Source: a bacterium
Lineage (GTDB): Bacteria; Desulfobacterota; DSWW01
Length of the DNA: 64,000 nt
NCBI GenBank assembly: GCA_028277985.1
Contig: JANQFG010000106.1
Coordinates: 62,001 to 126,000 of the forward strand
Direction: 5' to 3'
The translations under genes were made by a program, and so were the position numbers. Below the pieces are notes generated by a model. It was not told where the DNA came from, ran no database searches, and saw only the letters and a list, made by a program, of their open reading frames with translations. Below are positions 8,848 to 18,010 of the stretch, piece after piece. How positions within the stretch are numbered: position 1 is the stretch's first letter; the number at the start of each line of letters is the position of its first letter.

Positions 8848-10676
8848 TTCTGTCCTTCGTTGTGAGTCTGCTCGCAAATGCAAAGACATTGAACGAACCG
8901 GCGGTCGATCGGCAACTCCGGATCGAGGCCCTTGAACTCTTCTTCGATCCTGCCGGCCCCGGTCCGTATCCACTCCTGTAGGATCTCTTCCGCGACTTCA
9001 CCCGGCGAGCCCGTTCGGTCCTTGGCCCAGAGGAGGAGGGTTTGGGCAAACCGGGGGTCGAGCCTTCTTTCGGTGCTGCCGGGCACCTCCACAAAGGCGT
9101 CCCGCAGGAATTGCTGTGTCTCGGCAGGGGTCAAGGGACGGAACGTCGGTTGCCCCGTAAGGGTCTGATGTACCCAGGCGGTTTGAAGAACCTGGGACCA
9201 CCTGACGCGATCGAGCTGATCCCCCAGGCCGGCTTCGATACAGGCCTCCTTGATCTCCTCGGGCGAGATCCGAAGGTGTTTCGAAAAGAGGTGGGCCATC
9301 GACTCTGCCGCAGCGATCCGCGCCGTCGTCACTTGCAGATCCTCGGTCCCTGCAAAATCGCGGAATGAGGCAAGCCCTTCTTCTCCCGGGCCCTCGTAGA
9401 ATACGGGGCGCGGTTTGAGCAGGCCGCGAAAGGTATCTTCGAGGGGATTGTCCACCAGCCAGTGGAATCTGTCGATCCAGGGGAATCCGGCGAGGTTGCG
9501 GATCCGTCGGGCCCTTTCGGCGAGCCTGACCACCTGTGTAGCGCCCAGCCGGAAGAGATGATGAAGCCAGGCCCTTGTAAGCCAGGAAGCCGCTTCGTCC
9601 ACGTCCCTTCCCGCCAGATATTCGAGCGCCAGGGTGAGGGTGCCGGCCACCTTCTTCAGGGCCTCCTTCAGGCGGTCTGCGTCCGTGACATCCATGCCCT
9701 CTGCGATCAGCACCTTGTTTCCGAGGGAGGCGAGCTCCATGCGGATACGGTCCGTGTCCGCATGACCGCCCAGGACCGTCAGGACCTCCCGGAGGAAGGA
9801 GTCGGCCGGAAGCCATCGGATCGGATAAAGAGCGGCTGTCGTTTCCGAAGGCTGCCTCTCCAGCTCGGGTTCGGCAGCGTACTCCATGAATTTCTCATCC
9901 GTCAAGGGTCGATAGATTTCGCAGGCCTCTTCGAATCCCGGCATCCCTTTTTCGGAGAGCCTTCTCGACCGAAACCTCAACGCCTCCTCCTCGACTTCTG
10001 CGGGAAGGTCCCGGTAGGCGGACTCCATGATCATGCCGAACCGCTCAGGGCTGCTCGCCTTCAGGATGCGAAGAACCGGGTCGAGAAGGGGAGCGAATTC
10101 CTGTCGTTTCGGATGGTACCGATAGAAACCGTCGTAGCTGAGTGCAGTGTCCGGGGTCGGCTCTTCCACCGCATCCTGCGACACGTCAAACTTGCTCACC
10201 GATCCATAGTCTTTCAGAAGCAGGACGAGAATCTCCGGATCGGCGGCGTCCAGCCAGTCGGCCAGCCTGTCTTCACCACATTGATAGATCAGCTTGATCA
10301 CCTTGAGGAAGGCGGGCGCCTCGAAGCTCTCCTTTTGCCAGGCCTCCAGGTCATTGACGTAGTGAAGCTGTTCGCGGGTCATCAGGGAGAGCACGGGCAA
10401 AGCGTCTTCGAGACCGATTTCCTTGAGCGTGAGATAGACCTCCTGTTCCGGAAGCAGGGGTACGAGTTCCCTGGCTAACGGGGTGGCAAGGAGGAGATCC
10501 TGCCGGAATTGACCCGATGTAAGAAGCAGGACGCTCAGCTGTTCGGTGAAAGGGAGCTCGGGGAACGCCTGCAGAATCTTCGCAGGCTCTTCCTTGACCC
10601 AGCGGAGCACCTCGCGCAGCGTTTGTGCGGTGGGTTCTTGTTCGTCTTCGGTTGTCTTCGGGTCTTCAGGTCCCAT
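8844..10676 (-). CDS. DUF6178 family protein
   Basis: A mostly helical protein of about 610 residues that I recognise as DUF6178-like, a family of unknown function found in Desulfobacterota. There is no signal peptide or membrane segment. Leucine-rich helices near the N-terminus (LLLTSGQFRQDLLLATP, PVLSLMTREQLHYVNDLE) are characteristic of the family. An alternative ATG at 10721 would overlap the DUF3786 gene by 25 bp; the ATG at 10676 avoids the overlap but has only a weak ribosome site. It lies between DUF3786 upstream and the beta-helix lipoprotein downstream, with an ATGA junction to the latter. Confidence 0.8.
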   Translation of the reverse strand: MGPEDPKTTEDEQEPTAQTLREVLRWVKEEPAKILQAFPELPFTEQLSVLLLTSGQFRQDLLLATPLARELVPLLPEQEVYLTLKEIGLEDALPVLSLMTREQLHYVNDLEAWQKESFEAPAFLKVIKLIYQCGEDRLADWLDAADPEILVLLLKDYGSVSKFDVSQDAVEEPTPDTALSYDGFYRYHPKRQEFAPLLDPVLRILKASSPERFGMIMESAYRDLPAEVEEEALRFRSRRLSEKGMPGFEEACEIYRPLTDEKFMEYAAEPELERQPSETTAALYPIRWLPADSFLREVLTVLGGHADTDRIRMELASLGNKVLIAEGMDVTDADRLKEALKKVAGTLTLALEYLAGRDVDEAASWLTRAWLHHLFRLGATQVVRLAERARRIRNLAGFPWIDRFHWLVDNPLEDTFRGLLKPRPVFYEGPGEEGLASFRDFAGTEDLQVTTARIAAAESMAHLFSKHLRISPEEIKEACIEAGLGDQLDRVRWSQVLQTAWVHQTLTGQPTFRPLTPAETQQFLRDAFVEVPGSTERRLDPRFAQTLLLWAKDRTGSPGEVAEEILQEWIRTGAGRIEEEFKGLDPELPIDRRFVQCLCICEQTHNEGQK

Positions 10677-10696
10677 GATTCGTTCGCTCGTGTTGC

Positions 10697-11641
10697 TCAG
10701 GATCCCGCCTCCGTGAGCCATCGCGTTGTCAGATTCACCAGGGCCCAGATGACATCGAGGGCGAAATGATCGGACACGGTCGGGTCGAAGACGATCGTGA
10801 GCCTCGCCGGGAACTCTTCGTCCTCCGTCCAGAGGATGTAGTCCACCGGAACCCTCGGCAAGGCCAGGAACCGGTAGGCAGCGTCGCCGAAATCCAGGCG
10901 CCGGCCACCCAGCGAGGCGGCCGCCTCGTGGAATCCCTCCGGGTCTCGACCGAAACGCTTGATAATGGGCCTGCGCGCCAGCTCATGGGGTCCCCGGAAG
11001 AAGGTCTCGCCTCCGGGCAGGTCCTTTTCGGTGCTCTGCTTTTCTGCCAGAGGGATCTCCTTGGCCCTCAGGAGGTAGATGACGAGTACGAGGGCTTCGT
11101 CGAACTGGATGTTGCCGTACCGGTGCGACCGGGTACCGGGCTCGGCCGCCCTCGAGATCGTCCGCTGAACGGGATCGATCGTGTATTCCCGATGGTACAG
11201 CGGAATCCGATAAGCCTCCTCCCCCGGATCATAGGTCGCAAGCGTTCTTCGACAGACCTCGGCCGGATCCAGTGTTTCGAGCTCCTCCCAGTAAGCGGCA
11301 TCGATCTCCTCGTGCTGCCACTGGGTCATGGCGTCCAGGGAGCCGGAGGGTGAGCGGGTTTCGGTTCGCCTTCTCTTTTGCATGTCCAAGAATCCTTGGC
11401 TGAAAGGATAAGGGCCTTGCTCGAAATCCGGGCATGGAAACCGCCTGCAATCTCGCGGACAATAGGCGATTCGATTCTCGCAGGCGCACTTCAAGACCGG
11501 GCAATGCCCCTGGAAGATCCGGTACTGGGCAGCAAGCTTTTGCCGGCCCGCATCTTCCGTCCCCGCACCGCAGGAACCGCACAGCCCCCGCACGTTCAGG
11601 CGGCACACGTCACAGTCGATTCCGCAAGCACCGGTAGCCAT
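10697..11641 (-). CDS. DUF3786 protein with N-terminal cysteine-rich domain
   Basis: A 314-residue protein. The first ~70 residues carry many paired cysteines (C6, C10, C13, C21, C24 and more, including CPVLKC and CPRDC) like DUF3795-type zinc or Fe-S binding modules. The rest matches DUF3786: VPVDYILWTEDEEFPARLTIVFDPTVSDHFALDVIW near the C-terminus. DUF3786 is often linked to corrinoid or C1 metabolism genes in anaerobes, but that role is not proven and not visible here. It is the first gene of a DUF3786-DUF6178-lipoprotein run. The start ATG lies at the edge of a 428-bp non-coding stretch. Confidence 0.8.
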   Translation of the reverse strand: MATGACGIDCDVCRLNVRGLCGSCGAGTEDAGRQKLAAQYRIFQGHCPVLKCACENRIAYCPRDCRRFPCPDFEQGPYPFSQGFLDMQKRRRTETRSPSGSLDAMTQWQHEEIDAAYWEELETLDPAEVCRRTLATYDPGEEAYRIPLYHREYTIDPVQRTISRAAEPGTRSHRYGNIQFDEALVLVIYLLRAKEIPLAEKQSTEKDLPGGETFFRGPHELARRPIIKRFGRDPEGFHEAAASLGGRRLDFGDAAYRFLALPRVPVDYILWTEDEEFPARLTIVFDPTVSDHFALDVIWALVNLTTRWLTEAGS

Positions 11642-12069
11642 GTTCGGTTGGGATCCGGGCGTTCGAGCGCCAAAATCTGAAAAGTCATTGTCCTGGATGC
11701 GTTCGAACAGTATGCCCCTTTCTGTTGGAGAAATAAAACCGGGGAAGAATACGAATTAGAGCTTGACAAATTCGCTGTTTCGCAGAAAATACAGGAAGGC
11801 GGACAACCAGGCGTTTTCTTCCTTGGTCCACGAGACCCATTCCCCACATTCTTGGTACAGACGTCCGCGCTGAAGCCCCTGCTTCTTCCATGCCGGCAAA
11901 CCGCTAAGGACGAGTCCAGCCCTTCGCGGCCGTGGAAGACACGCTTGGGTGCGACCGACAAAGCCTCTATTGCGGCTCTTTTCCCAAGGGCGGCGCCCTC
12001 GCTGATGCGGTATGGAAAACATTCCATATCCCCGGCCGATCGCCTGTCGGTCGAGTCGGGATCACGGGT
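11642..12069. other. 428-bp intergenic stretch between divergent genes
   Basis: No convincing gene. The part near 11700-11790 is AT-richer than its surroundings and contains TTGACA at 11764-11769, which could be a -35 box for the rightward gene, but no good -10 follows at 16-18 bp. The open frames across it lack family-like sequence. Confidence 0.4.
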
Positions 12070-12588
12070 ATGGACAAGAGAACACGAGGAGAAGGACAGG
12101 TGGGAAATTACGATGACGATTTTCGGGAGAAGCCAAGCTGGAGAGACCGCGACCGGCGCAAGGACCGCAGCCGGCACGTAGGCCAGGGAGACTTCCCGGC
12201 CGGGCAAAGCTCCAAATGGGTCCGCAAACAGATCCTCCGTGAAGCGGATCGGCTCTTCCAGGGAAACCGGAACAAGAAGGTGGACCCGGAGCAGGAGAAG
12301 GCGGCGAACGAAATCCATCGCTCCTGCGGGTCGAAGAAGTTTGACGCCTCGGTCAGGAAGTACCTGAAGGAGTACGGCATGCCCGATGACTGGAGTACGC
12401 TGATGCTTCTGCTCGACAGCAAGGAGCCGGGCACTGCCGTCCAGGCGATCCAGAGCCTGAAGGAACTCTATCCTGAACAAGGTCTGGAGGAGCAGCAGGG
12501 GTTTCGTTCCAAGCTCAGTATCATTTCGATGACGACCAAAGACGACGAGTTACGTCACTACGCAGAGGAAGCCGCGGCCGAACTATAG
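12070..12588 (+). CDS. Small conserved hydrophilic protein
   Basis: A 172-residue, strongly charged soluble protein. The first third is Arg/Asp/Lys-rich and probably disordered (DFREKPSWRDRDRRKDRSRH). The rest looks helical, with a compact C-terminal part containing KKFDASVRKYLKEYGMPDDWSTLMLLLDSKEPGTAVQAIQSLKELY. I have the impression of a small deltaproteobacterial conserved family with this KYLKEYG.PDDW motif, without assigned function. The start ATG lacks a strong ribosome site. It may be an HEAT-like two-helix protein. Confidence 0.7.
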   Translation: MDKRTRGEGQVGNYDDDFREKPSWRDRDRRKDRSRHVGQGDFPAGQSSKWVRKQILREADRLFQGNRNKKVDPEQEKAANEIHRSCGSKKFDASVRKYLKEYGMPDDWSTLMLLLDSKEPGTAVQAIQSLKELYPEQGLEEQQGFRSKLSIISMTTKDDELRHYAEEAAAEL

Positions 12589-12594
12589 CGTGCT

Positions 12595-12629
12595 ATCCCT
12601 GTTCAAAATTCGATCTGTTTGGCCTCCGT
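12595..12629. repeat. Degenerate 35-bp repeat, copy B
   Basis: The partner of the copy at 7467-7501 (29 of 35 identical). It begins six bases after the stop codon of the preceding gene and is followed by about 190 bp of non-coding sequence ending in GGGCAT hexamer repeats. Confidence 0.4.
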
Positions 12630-12772
12630 GTTCCGGCAAGATAGTCCCTCGTCCCCTGCGGCGGAGCGGTGGCGCCGATACCTGACACCTGATAGCTATT
12701 CCCAGCAGCCGAATCGGAAACACAATCGCATACTCGGGGCTTGTCCTCGAATACAATGCGCCACTGTTGGTC

Positions 12773-12790
12773 GGGCATGGGCATGGGCAG
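12773..12790. repeat. GGGCAY hexamer tandem repeat
   Basis: Three consecutive GGGCAT/G units in the intergenic space downstream of two convergent genes. A second tract of the same hexamer is at 54274-54300. It is low-complexity sequence with no coding role seen. Confidence 0.55.
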
Positions 12791-12818
12791 GGGAGGGGGG
12801 CCGGGAAGAGAGGGTGGG

Positions 12819-15800
12819 TCAAGCGGCCCGGCGGGGCGGGCGTTGGGGAAGGGGCTCTCCCTTCAGGAAACTCCTCACCCGGAATCGGATCCACGGGTCC
12901 TTGTCGTGCTCGTGTCTCTTCAAGATCGCGTAGACCGAATTCCCACCAATATTCACCAGAGCCATCAAGGCGGCCTTACGCAGCCCGGCGGGCACTCGCC
13001 GTTTTCGCCAGGGGAGCCTTCCGTTCGAAGCCAGGAGGATACCCAGCTTCTGGACGACCTGGGGGTCGTCGAAATGCCCCAGGGCGTGGCATACACCTTC
13101 GGAGAAACGGTCTTCTCCCACCTCACGTCGCGCGACGATCTCGTCCAGATAGCCAAGCAACGGAGGGAGGCTGCGTGCATCCGCCAGTTTCCCCAGCGAA
13201 AGACAGATCTCATAGCGGACACGATCCGGGCAGGCGGGAAGGGCTTCCAGCAGCAGATGGCCGGCATCTGCGGGATAACGTGTTTCCATCTGGTGAAGAG
13301 CCTCCCGCGCGGGAGCCTCTTCCTCTTGTTGCAGAGCCGTAAGGAGAATACGCTGACCGGCCCTCTCGTCGAGCACGGGTGCCGCGTATTGGAGGATCCG
13401 AAGCTTCATGGAGGAATCCATCCGGCTTTCCATGTCTCTTTGAATGCGCTGTGGAAGGTCCGGAGCAAAGGACTGCAGGAACCGCGCACAGATGCGCCCG
13501 GCATGCGCGTCATCCGTCTGGCAAAGGAAGAAGTAGAGGGGGTCTGTGGCGGTTGGACCCATCTGCGAGATTCGTTGATAACCTACCGCCTCGCGTTGCG
13601 ATTCACCGGACAGGATGTCGGCCAGGCAGCAACGGACATCGTCTTCGCCAAGAGGGTCGAAATCCGGGTCGTCGAACCCCGGGGCTCCGCTCGACTCTGC
13701 AAGTGCCGTTCCCTGCAGGGGCTCTGCCGGAGGTGCCTGCGGTACAATGTCCGGCGCGGCTTGGGCTGCAGAAGAGGTCTCCCGCAGGGCGGGCAGGAGT
13801 TCTCGCGCCGCCTCGAGGAGGGAGACAAAATCCTTGACCTCTTTCGGGTCGATGACTTCTTCGCCTGCCGCTTCCTGAATGGATAGGATTTTCGATTCGA
13901 GAGAACCGAGGAGCCGAGACAGATCTTCGACCGGATTTTCCGGCGGCCCTGAGGAGAGCACGATCGGGCCGTCCAGGCAGAGGTTGGAATCTGAGACGGC
14001 CACGTAGATCTTCGCGTTCACCTGGATGTGTTCGACCTCTTCCAGGTCTTCAAAGGTATCCCATTCAGCATTCGGGTCGAGGGAATCGGTCAGAACCGAA
14101 TTCCATGTGCTCAGAAAGGCCTTGAGTTCGGCAAGGGTCAATCCCTTCTGAAAGGACATGTCCTTCAGGCTTGCGTCCGCGAGGAACCGATAGAACCCCT
14201 CGCTCGCGACTCTTTCCTCGCCCTTCCAGGGAGGCGGCTCCCCGTTGACGAGAACGACGCCGTCCGCCTCGGACAAGTGAACCGAATCGGTGATCTGGAA
14301 GGCGCCGTCCAGGCCGTCGAGCAGTCTCTGGCAGGCCAGCGAAACGGTCTGGCTCGTCTCGGGATACAGTCGGAGATTCTGTACGGCGGCCCGCAAGAGG
14401 TGGAACAGGGACTGAATGTGCGGCCACCCTTCCTGGGGAATCGGGCTGTGCGTGATCGGCCCGGTCCTTTTCTTCTTCCGTACGGGCGCGGAAACGACCG
14501 CGGGCTGGTTTGGACCCGTGAGCAGGTTGAATTTCTCTTTTATGGTCTTCAGCTCGGTCTGCAGGCCCGCCATCTCGGCATGGTAGAGCAGAGGGCCGAG
14601 TTGCAGGAGGTTCGGCTTCTGGCGAAGGGATTCGAAGAGTCTGGCCATCTGGAGATGCCAGGTAATCCGATCCTCTTCGGGCACCTGGTCGTAGGAGACC
14701 TTCTGTGCCGTTCTCGAACTGAACCGAAGATCGCTGTACTCCCAGCGGGAGCTGGAGCGGAGCACCCCAAAGCGACGTGCCTTGTCCAGGAGATCCCATA
14801 GATGCCCCTCGTTCGACTGCTCGAGTTTCTGGATGATGTCCGGCTCGATCTCCGGTCCCATCATCGAGGCCTTTTCCAGCAGTGTGCGTACCTCGGGGTC
14901 GAGGGTGCAGAGCCTGTTCTCCAGTAGGGATTCCAGGGTGTCCGGCAGATCGTGGAGGCCGTCGCCTTCCCACCTCCAGGCGCTTCGGCTGTAGAGGAGC
15001 TTTCCGGTCTGTATCAGATATTTCAGGGCTTCTTCGAGATGCGAGGGATTCCCATGCGTCTGAAGGAGGAGTTCCGTGTGGAAGAGGGATTCCACCCGAA
15101 GGGTCGGGAAGACGTTCTGTACCATCGCCTCCACGTCCTCTCCACGAAAGGGCTTCATCTCGACGCCCGGCAGGGACATGCCGAGGAACGCGGCCGAGAG
15201 GGTGTGCACGCCCGCCGTATCGGACAGCGTCCCCGAGGTCTCGACAGAGACCTGATCGTCCGAGGCGGACATGAGCACGAAGGGGCTCAGACCGCCCGCC
15301 GCGGCCTGGTGGAATGCCTGCAGCAGGGAGACCATGGGGGGGTCCAGAAGATCTGCATCGTCGATGAGCAGGACCAACGGGGTCTTCTGCTCTATGGATG
15401 CCAGAGTCCGGACGAGAAAATGCCCGGCCGCTTCGGGGGACAGAGTTTCCGGGGCGGCCTGGGCGCCGGCAAAGAGGGCTTCCCAGAGAGCTTCGTCCGG
15501 TGCCTGCAGGGCGGCCCCCAGGCGTTCGCGCAGCTTTTCGACGGAGCCGAAACGCTCAAGAAACGCCTTGATCAGGGCCCCGTACGGAAGCTCGTGAAGC
15601 TGTTCCGTGCCGAACAGACGCATCACACAGAAATGGTTGTCGTCGATCGCGTTGCCGATTTCCTGAAGAAAGCGGGTCTTTCCCGAGCCGCGGTCGCCCG
15701 TGCAGAGGAAGAAGGAGCCGGGAGACGACAGCAGGCTTTCGTTGTGCTGTGAAAGAGGTTCCAGGATTGCGTCCATCTCCTCTTTCCGCCCGATGTAGGC

Positions 15801-16412
15801 AGGGCAGGGAAAGAGGCTCGACAGATCGTCCCCGCGCAGGATTCCGACCCCTTCCTCCGGGGGCAGGCATGCACGGTTCCGGCCCTGTTGCTTGGCCGCG
15901 TAAAGGCCCTGGTCCGCCTTCTCTATGATGGCTTCCCAGTCTTCACCGTCCGCAGGGAACGTGGCCGCACCTATGGACAGGGTCAATTGAATGTATTCGT
16001 TTCGATCGTTCAGGGGGAGGGCCTTCCTCTGTGCCCTTTCCACGATCCCGTATGCCCTCTGAAGCCCTTCTTCGCTGTCCGTACCCGGCAGGAAGACGAT
16101 GAATTCGTCCCCTGCGTAGCGGATCGCGGTCTCCTCCCCTTCCAGGTCCTCGGAGAGAAACCTCGCCACCGTCACGAGTACGTGGTCGCCGGCCTGGTGG
16201 CCGTACGAATCGTTGATATCCTTGAAGAAATCGATGTCGACGAGCAGGAAGGTGTAGGGGGCCCCGTTCGAGTCCTCCTCCAGGGGCGTGATGAGGTTTT
16301 CCCGGAAGTACCTGCGGTTGTACAGGCCGGTCAGGTCGTCCCGGTAGGCAAGGGCGATGAGTTCGTCAACGTCTCTGGTGGGCTTCATCCGATCGGCTCT
16401 ATCGGTGGTCAC
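12819..16412 (-). CDS. GGDEF-AAA/STAND ATPase-HEAT multidomain protein
   Basis: A 1197-residue protein. Residues ~20-180 form a GGDEF diguanylate cyclase domain (LTGLYNRRYF, DIDFFKDIND, YAGDEF at 99-104). The signature reads AGDEF, a variant found in active enzymes, and there is no RxxD inhibitory site five residues upstream. Residues ~205-600 form an ATPase module with Walker A GDRGSGKT (239-246) and Walker B LVLLIDD (346-352), like STAND/AAA16 ATPases. The middle is of unknown fold, with a VRKKKR basic patch. The last ~200 residues look like HEAT repeats (VRYEICLSLGKLADARSLPPLL). It is probably a cyclic-di-GMP synthase whose activity is gated by nucleotide and protein binding. The neighbouring polysaccharide locus is a plausible c-di-GMP target. 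Confidence 0.88.
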   Translation of the reverse strand: MTTDRADRMKPTRDVDELIALAYRDDLTGLYNRRYFRENLITPLEEDSNGAPYTFLLVDIDFFKDINDSYGHQAGDHVLVTVARFLSEDLEGEETAIRYAGDEFIVFLPGTDSEEGLQRAYGIVERAQRKALPLNDRNEYIQLTLSIGAATFPADGEDWEAIIEKADQGLYAAKQQGRNRACLPPEEGVGILRGDDLSSLFPCPAYIGRKEEMDAILEPLSQHNESLLSSPGSFFLCTGDRGSGKTRFLQEIGNAIDDNHFCVMRLFGTEQLHELPYGALIKAFLERFGSVEKLRERLGAALQAPDEALWEALFAGAQAAPETLSPEAAGHFLVRTLASIEQKTPLVLLIDDADLLDPPMVSLLQAFHQAAAGGLSPFVLMSASDDQVSVETSGTLSDTAGVHTLSAAFLGMSLPGVEMKPFRGEDVEAMVQNVFPTLRVESLFHTELLLQTHGNPSHLEEALKYLIQTGKLLYSRSAWRWEGDGLHDLPDTLESLLENRLCTLDPEVRTLLEKASMMGPEIEPDIIQKLEQSNEGHLWDLLDKARRFGVLRSSSRWEYSDLRFSSRTAQKVSYDQVPEEDRITWHLQMARLFESLRQKPNLLQLGPLLYHAEMAGLQTELKTIKEKFNLLTGPNQPAVVSAPVRKKKRTGPITHSPIPQEGWPHIQSLFHLLRAAVQNLRLYPETSQTVSLACQRLLDGLDGAFQITDSVHLSEADGVVLVNGEPPPWKGEERVASEGFYRFLADASLKDMSFQKGLTLAELKAFLSTWNSVLTDSLDPNAEWDTFEDLEEVEHIQVNAKIYVAVSDSNLCLDGPIVLSSGPPENPVEDLSRLLGSLESKILSIQEAAGEEVIDPKEVKDFVSLLEAARELLPALRETSSAAQAAPDIVPQAPPAEPLQGTALAESSGAPGFDDPDFDPLGEDDVRCCLADILSGESQREAVGYQRISQMGPTATDPLYFFLCQTDDAHAGRICARFLQSFAPDLPQRIQRDMESRMDSSMKLRILQYAAPVLDERAGQRILLTALQQEEEAPAREALHQMETRYPADAGHLLLEALPACPDRVRYEICLSLGKLADARSLPPLLGYLDEIVARREVGEDRFSEGVCHALGHFDDPQVVQKLGILLASNGRLPWRKRRVPAGLRKAALMALVNIGGNSVYAILKRHEHDKDPWIRFRVRSFLKGEPLPQRPPRRAA

Positions 16413-16528
16413 TCGTTCTGACCTTGAAAAGACCGTTCCTGTGAGTCGCCTGTATTTGTATAGGCATTCCCTTTAGAATGTTTCGGATCTTTTCCTGAGA
16501 TTCTTAACGGGTGGAAAGGGAGGTTTTC

Positions 16529-16825
16529 ATGAGAGTGATCGCCGATCTGTGCGTCGTGCCTCTCGGAACAGGGGTCTCCGTGTCATCCTATGTTGCGGAG
16601 GCGGAGAAAATCCTTAAAAAAAGAGGACTTTCCCCTCGACTCCATGCCTACGGCACCAACCTGGAGGGGGAATGGGAGGAGGTGATGGACGGCATTCGCG
16701 AGGTCCACGAAAGGCTCCATCAGATGGGGGTGCCCAGGATCACGTCGAACATGCGGTTCGGCACCCGGACCGACAGGGAGCAAACCGGTGCGGACAAGAT
16801 CCGCAGTGTCGAGGAGAAAATGTGA
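16529..16825 (+). CDS. MTH1187 family thiamine-binding-type protein
   Basis: A 99-residue protein of the MTH1187/YkoF-like family. The opening VIADLCVVPLGTGVSVSSYVA, the repeated KILKKRGLSPRLHAYGTNLEGEW and the RITSNMRFGTRTDRE ending are family-typical. Structurally characterised relatives bind thiamine or hydroxymethylpyrimidine-like ligands as ferredoxin-fold oligomers. The ATG at 16529 follows GGGAGG at good spacing; a GTG at 16511 in frame is less likely. A ThiD-ThiN enzyme is encoded 35 kb away, so a thiamine link is possible but not shown by context. Confidence 0.85.
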   Translation: MRVIADLCVVPLGTGVSVSSYVAEAEKILKKRGLSPRLHAYGTNLEGEWEEVMDGIREVHERLHQMGVPRITSNMRFGTRTDREQTGADKIRSVEEKM

Positions 16826-16899
16826 GGCCCTGTCGGCGGTCCCCAATTGCGAAGCCACCCAGTGATGACGGATCCGAGCACAGGATCCTGGGCGCCGCA

Positions 16900-16929
16900 T
16901 TGACACGAAAAACGTACGAAGCGTAAGAT
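16900..16929 (+). promoter_or_regulatory. Sigma70-type promoter ahead of the polysaccharide locus
   Basis: TTGACA (16900-16905), an 18-bp spacer and TAAGAT (16924-16929) form a near-consensus promoter pointing at the first glycosyltransferase of the locus, 62 bp downstream. Confidence 0.65.
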
Positions 16930-16991
16930 GTTACGGCCTTGAAGTCAGGTTCCCCGGCCCGAAGACATCTCTGATGAGGAGTCCGCATACG

Positions 16992-17984
16992 ATGGATCTG
17001 TCTGTGTTGATCGTGAACTGGAAGACCCGTGACTACCTGCGCGACTGCCTTCAGGCGATCCGGAACACGGTGAAGGAGGTCTCCCACGAGGTGATCGTCG
17101 TGGACAACGATTCCCAGGACGGCAGCGCGGAGATGGTTCGGGAGGAATTCCCGGAAGTCGACCTCATCGCATCCGACGAGAACCTGGGGTTTGCCGTTGG
17201 GAACAATCTGGCCTACGAGAGAGCCTCCGGCCGTCACCTGCTCATCGTGAATCCGGACATTGTCCTCAAGGAGGATGCAGCCAGGACCCTGGTGGATTTT
17301 GCGGATTCCCAGCTGGACGCCGGCATCGTGAGCCCGATGTTGTTGAACCCGGACGGCACCTTTCAGAATTTCTACGGAAGGATTCCGACCCTGTCGACCG
17401 TGTTCTTCCTGCACACATGGATCGGTTCCAAGATCGACGAACGCCTGCTCGGGCGAAAGATCTTCAACCGGGAGCGTTACGTGAACTACGGGAATTTTCA
17501 GGAGACGGTGGCTTTCACGGACGGAGGGCCGGGCTTCCACTGCATCCTCGTTCCGAGGCGGGTCGTCGAGGACATCGGGTTCTTCGATGAGTATTTCCCG
17601 GTCTTCTTCAACGACGGGGATCTCGGGATTCGCCTGTTCAAAGCGGGCTACAAGGCGTACATATTTCCGGGAGCCCAGGCCTACCATCACCACGGCAGTT
17701 CCATCAAGCAGCTCTCCACGCTGCTCTTCAACCAGGAGTGGATCTACGGACTTCGCGCCTATTACAGGAAGCACCGGGGCTTCTTCTACAATCTCGCCAT
17801 CGATCTCGTGTTGAGCCTGAATGTTGCGGGGAACATGCTGGTCGGCCTTCGGGACATTCTGACCGGCAAGAAGGGGTTCTCGGAGCTGTTCACGCCCGTG
17901 AAGGACTTCGTGAGAATCATGGGCTATCGACCCCCGAACGCCCAGGTGAGAACCCGTTTCCACCCGGGCGGGCCTTCCGCTTGA
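16992..17984 (+). CDS. Family 2 glycosyltransferase
   Basis: A 330-residue GT-A enzyme, like the rhamnosyltransferase/WbbL-type group. The start MDLSVLIVNWKTRDYL, the nucleotide-binding VDNDSQDGSAEMV, ENLGFAVGNN and the metal-site region LIVNPDIVLKE are typical. The C-terminal part holds the acceptor-side helix HHHGSSIKQL and a hydrophobic stretch near the end. It transfers an activated sugar to a growing lipid-linked glycan at the inner-membrane face. The ATG at 16992 is preceded by GAGGAG; an ATG at 16974 overlaps that ribosome site and is less likely. It is paralogous to the glycosyltransferase at 21269. Confidence 0.9.
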   Translation: MDLSVLIVNWKTRDYLRDCLQAIRNTVKEVSHEVIVVDNDSQDGSAEMVREEFPEVDLIASDENLGFAVGNNLAYERASGRHLLIVNPDIVLKEDAARTLVDFADSQLDAGIVSPMLLNPDGTFQNFYGRIPTLSTVFFLHTWIGSKIDERLLGRKIFNRERYVNYGNFQETVAFTDGGPGFHCILVPRRVVEDIGFFDEYFPVFFNDGDLGIRLFKAGYKAYIFPGAQAYHHHGSSIKQLSTLLFNQEWIYGLRAYYRKHRGFFYNLAIDLVLSLNVAGNMLVGLRDILTGKKGFSELFTPVKDFVRIMGYRPPNAQVRTRFHPGGPSA

Positions 17985-18010
17985 CACCCGATCCGGCCCA
18001 ATCCTATAAT
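17981..18010 (+). promoter_or_regulatory. Consensus sigma70-type promoter
   Basis: A perfect TTGACA (17981-17986), 18-bp spacer and perfect TATAAT (18005-18010). The -35 box overlaps the stop codon of the preceding glycosyltransferase. It would drive the reductase-like gene at 18129 and the radical SAM gene after it with a ~110-nt leader. That leader contains two possible hairpins (CCCGCGAAG...CTTCGCCGCGGG and GCGGC...GCCGC). No known riboswitch consensus was recognised in it. Confidence 0.75.
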
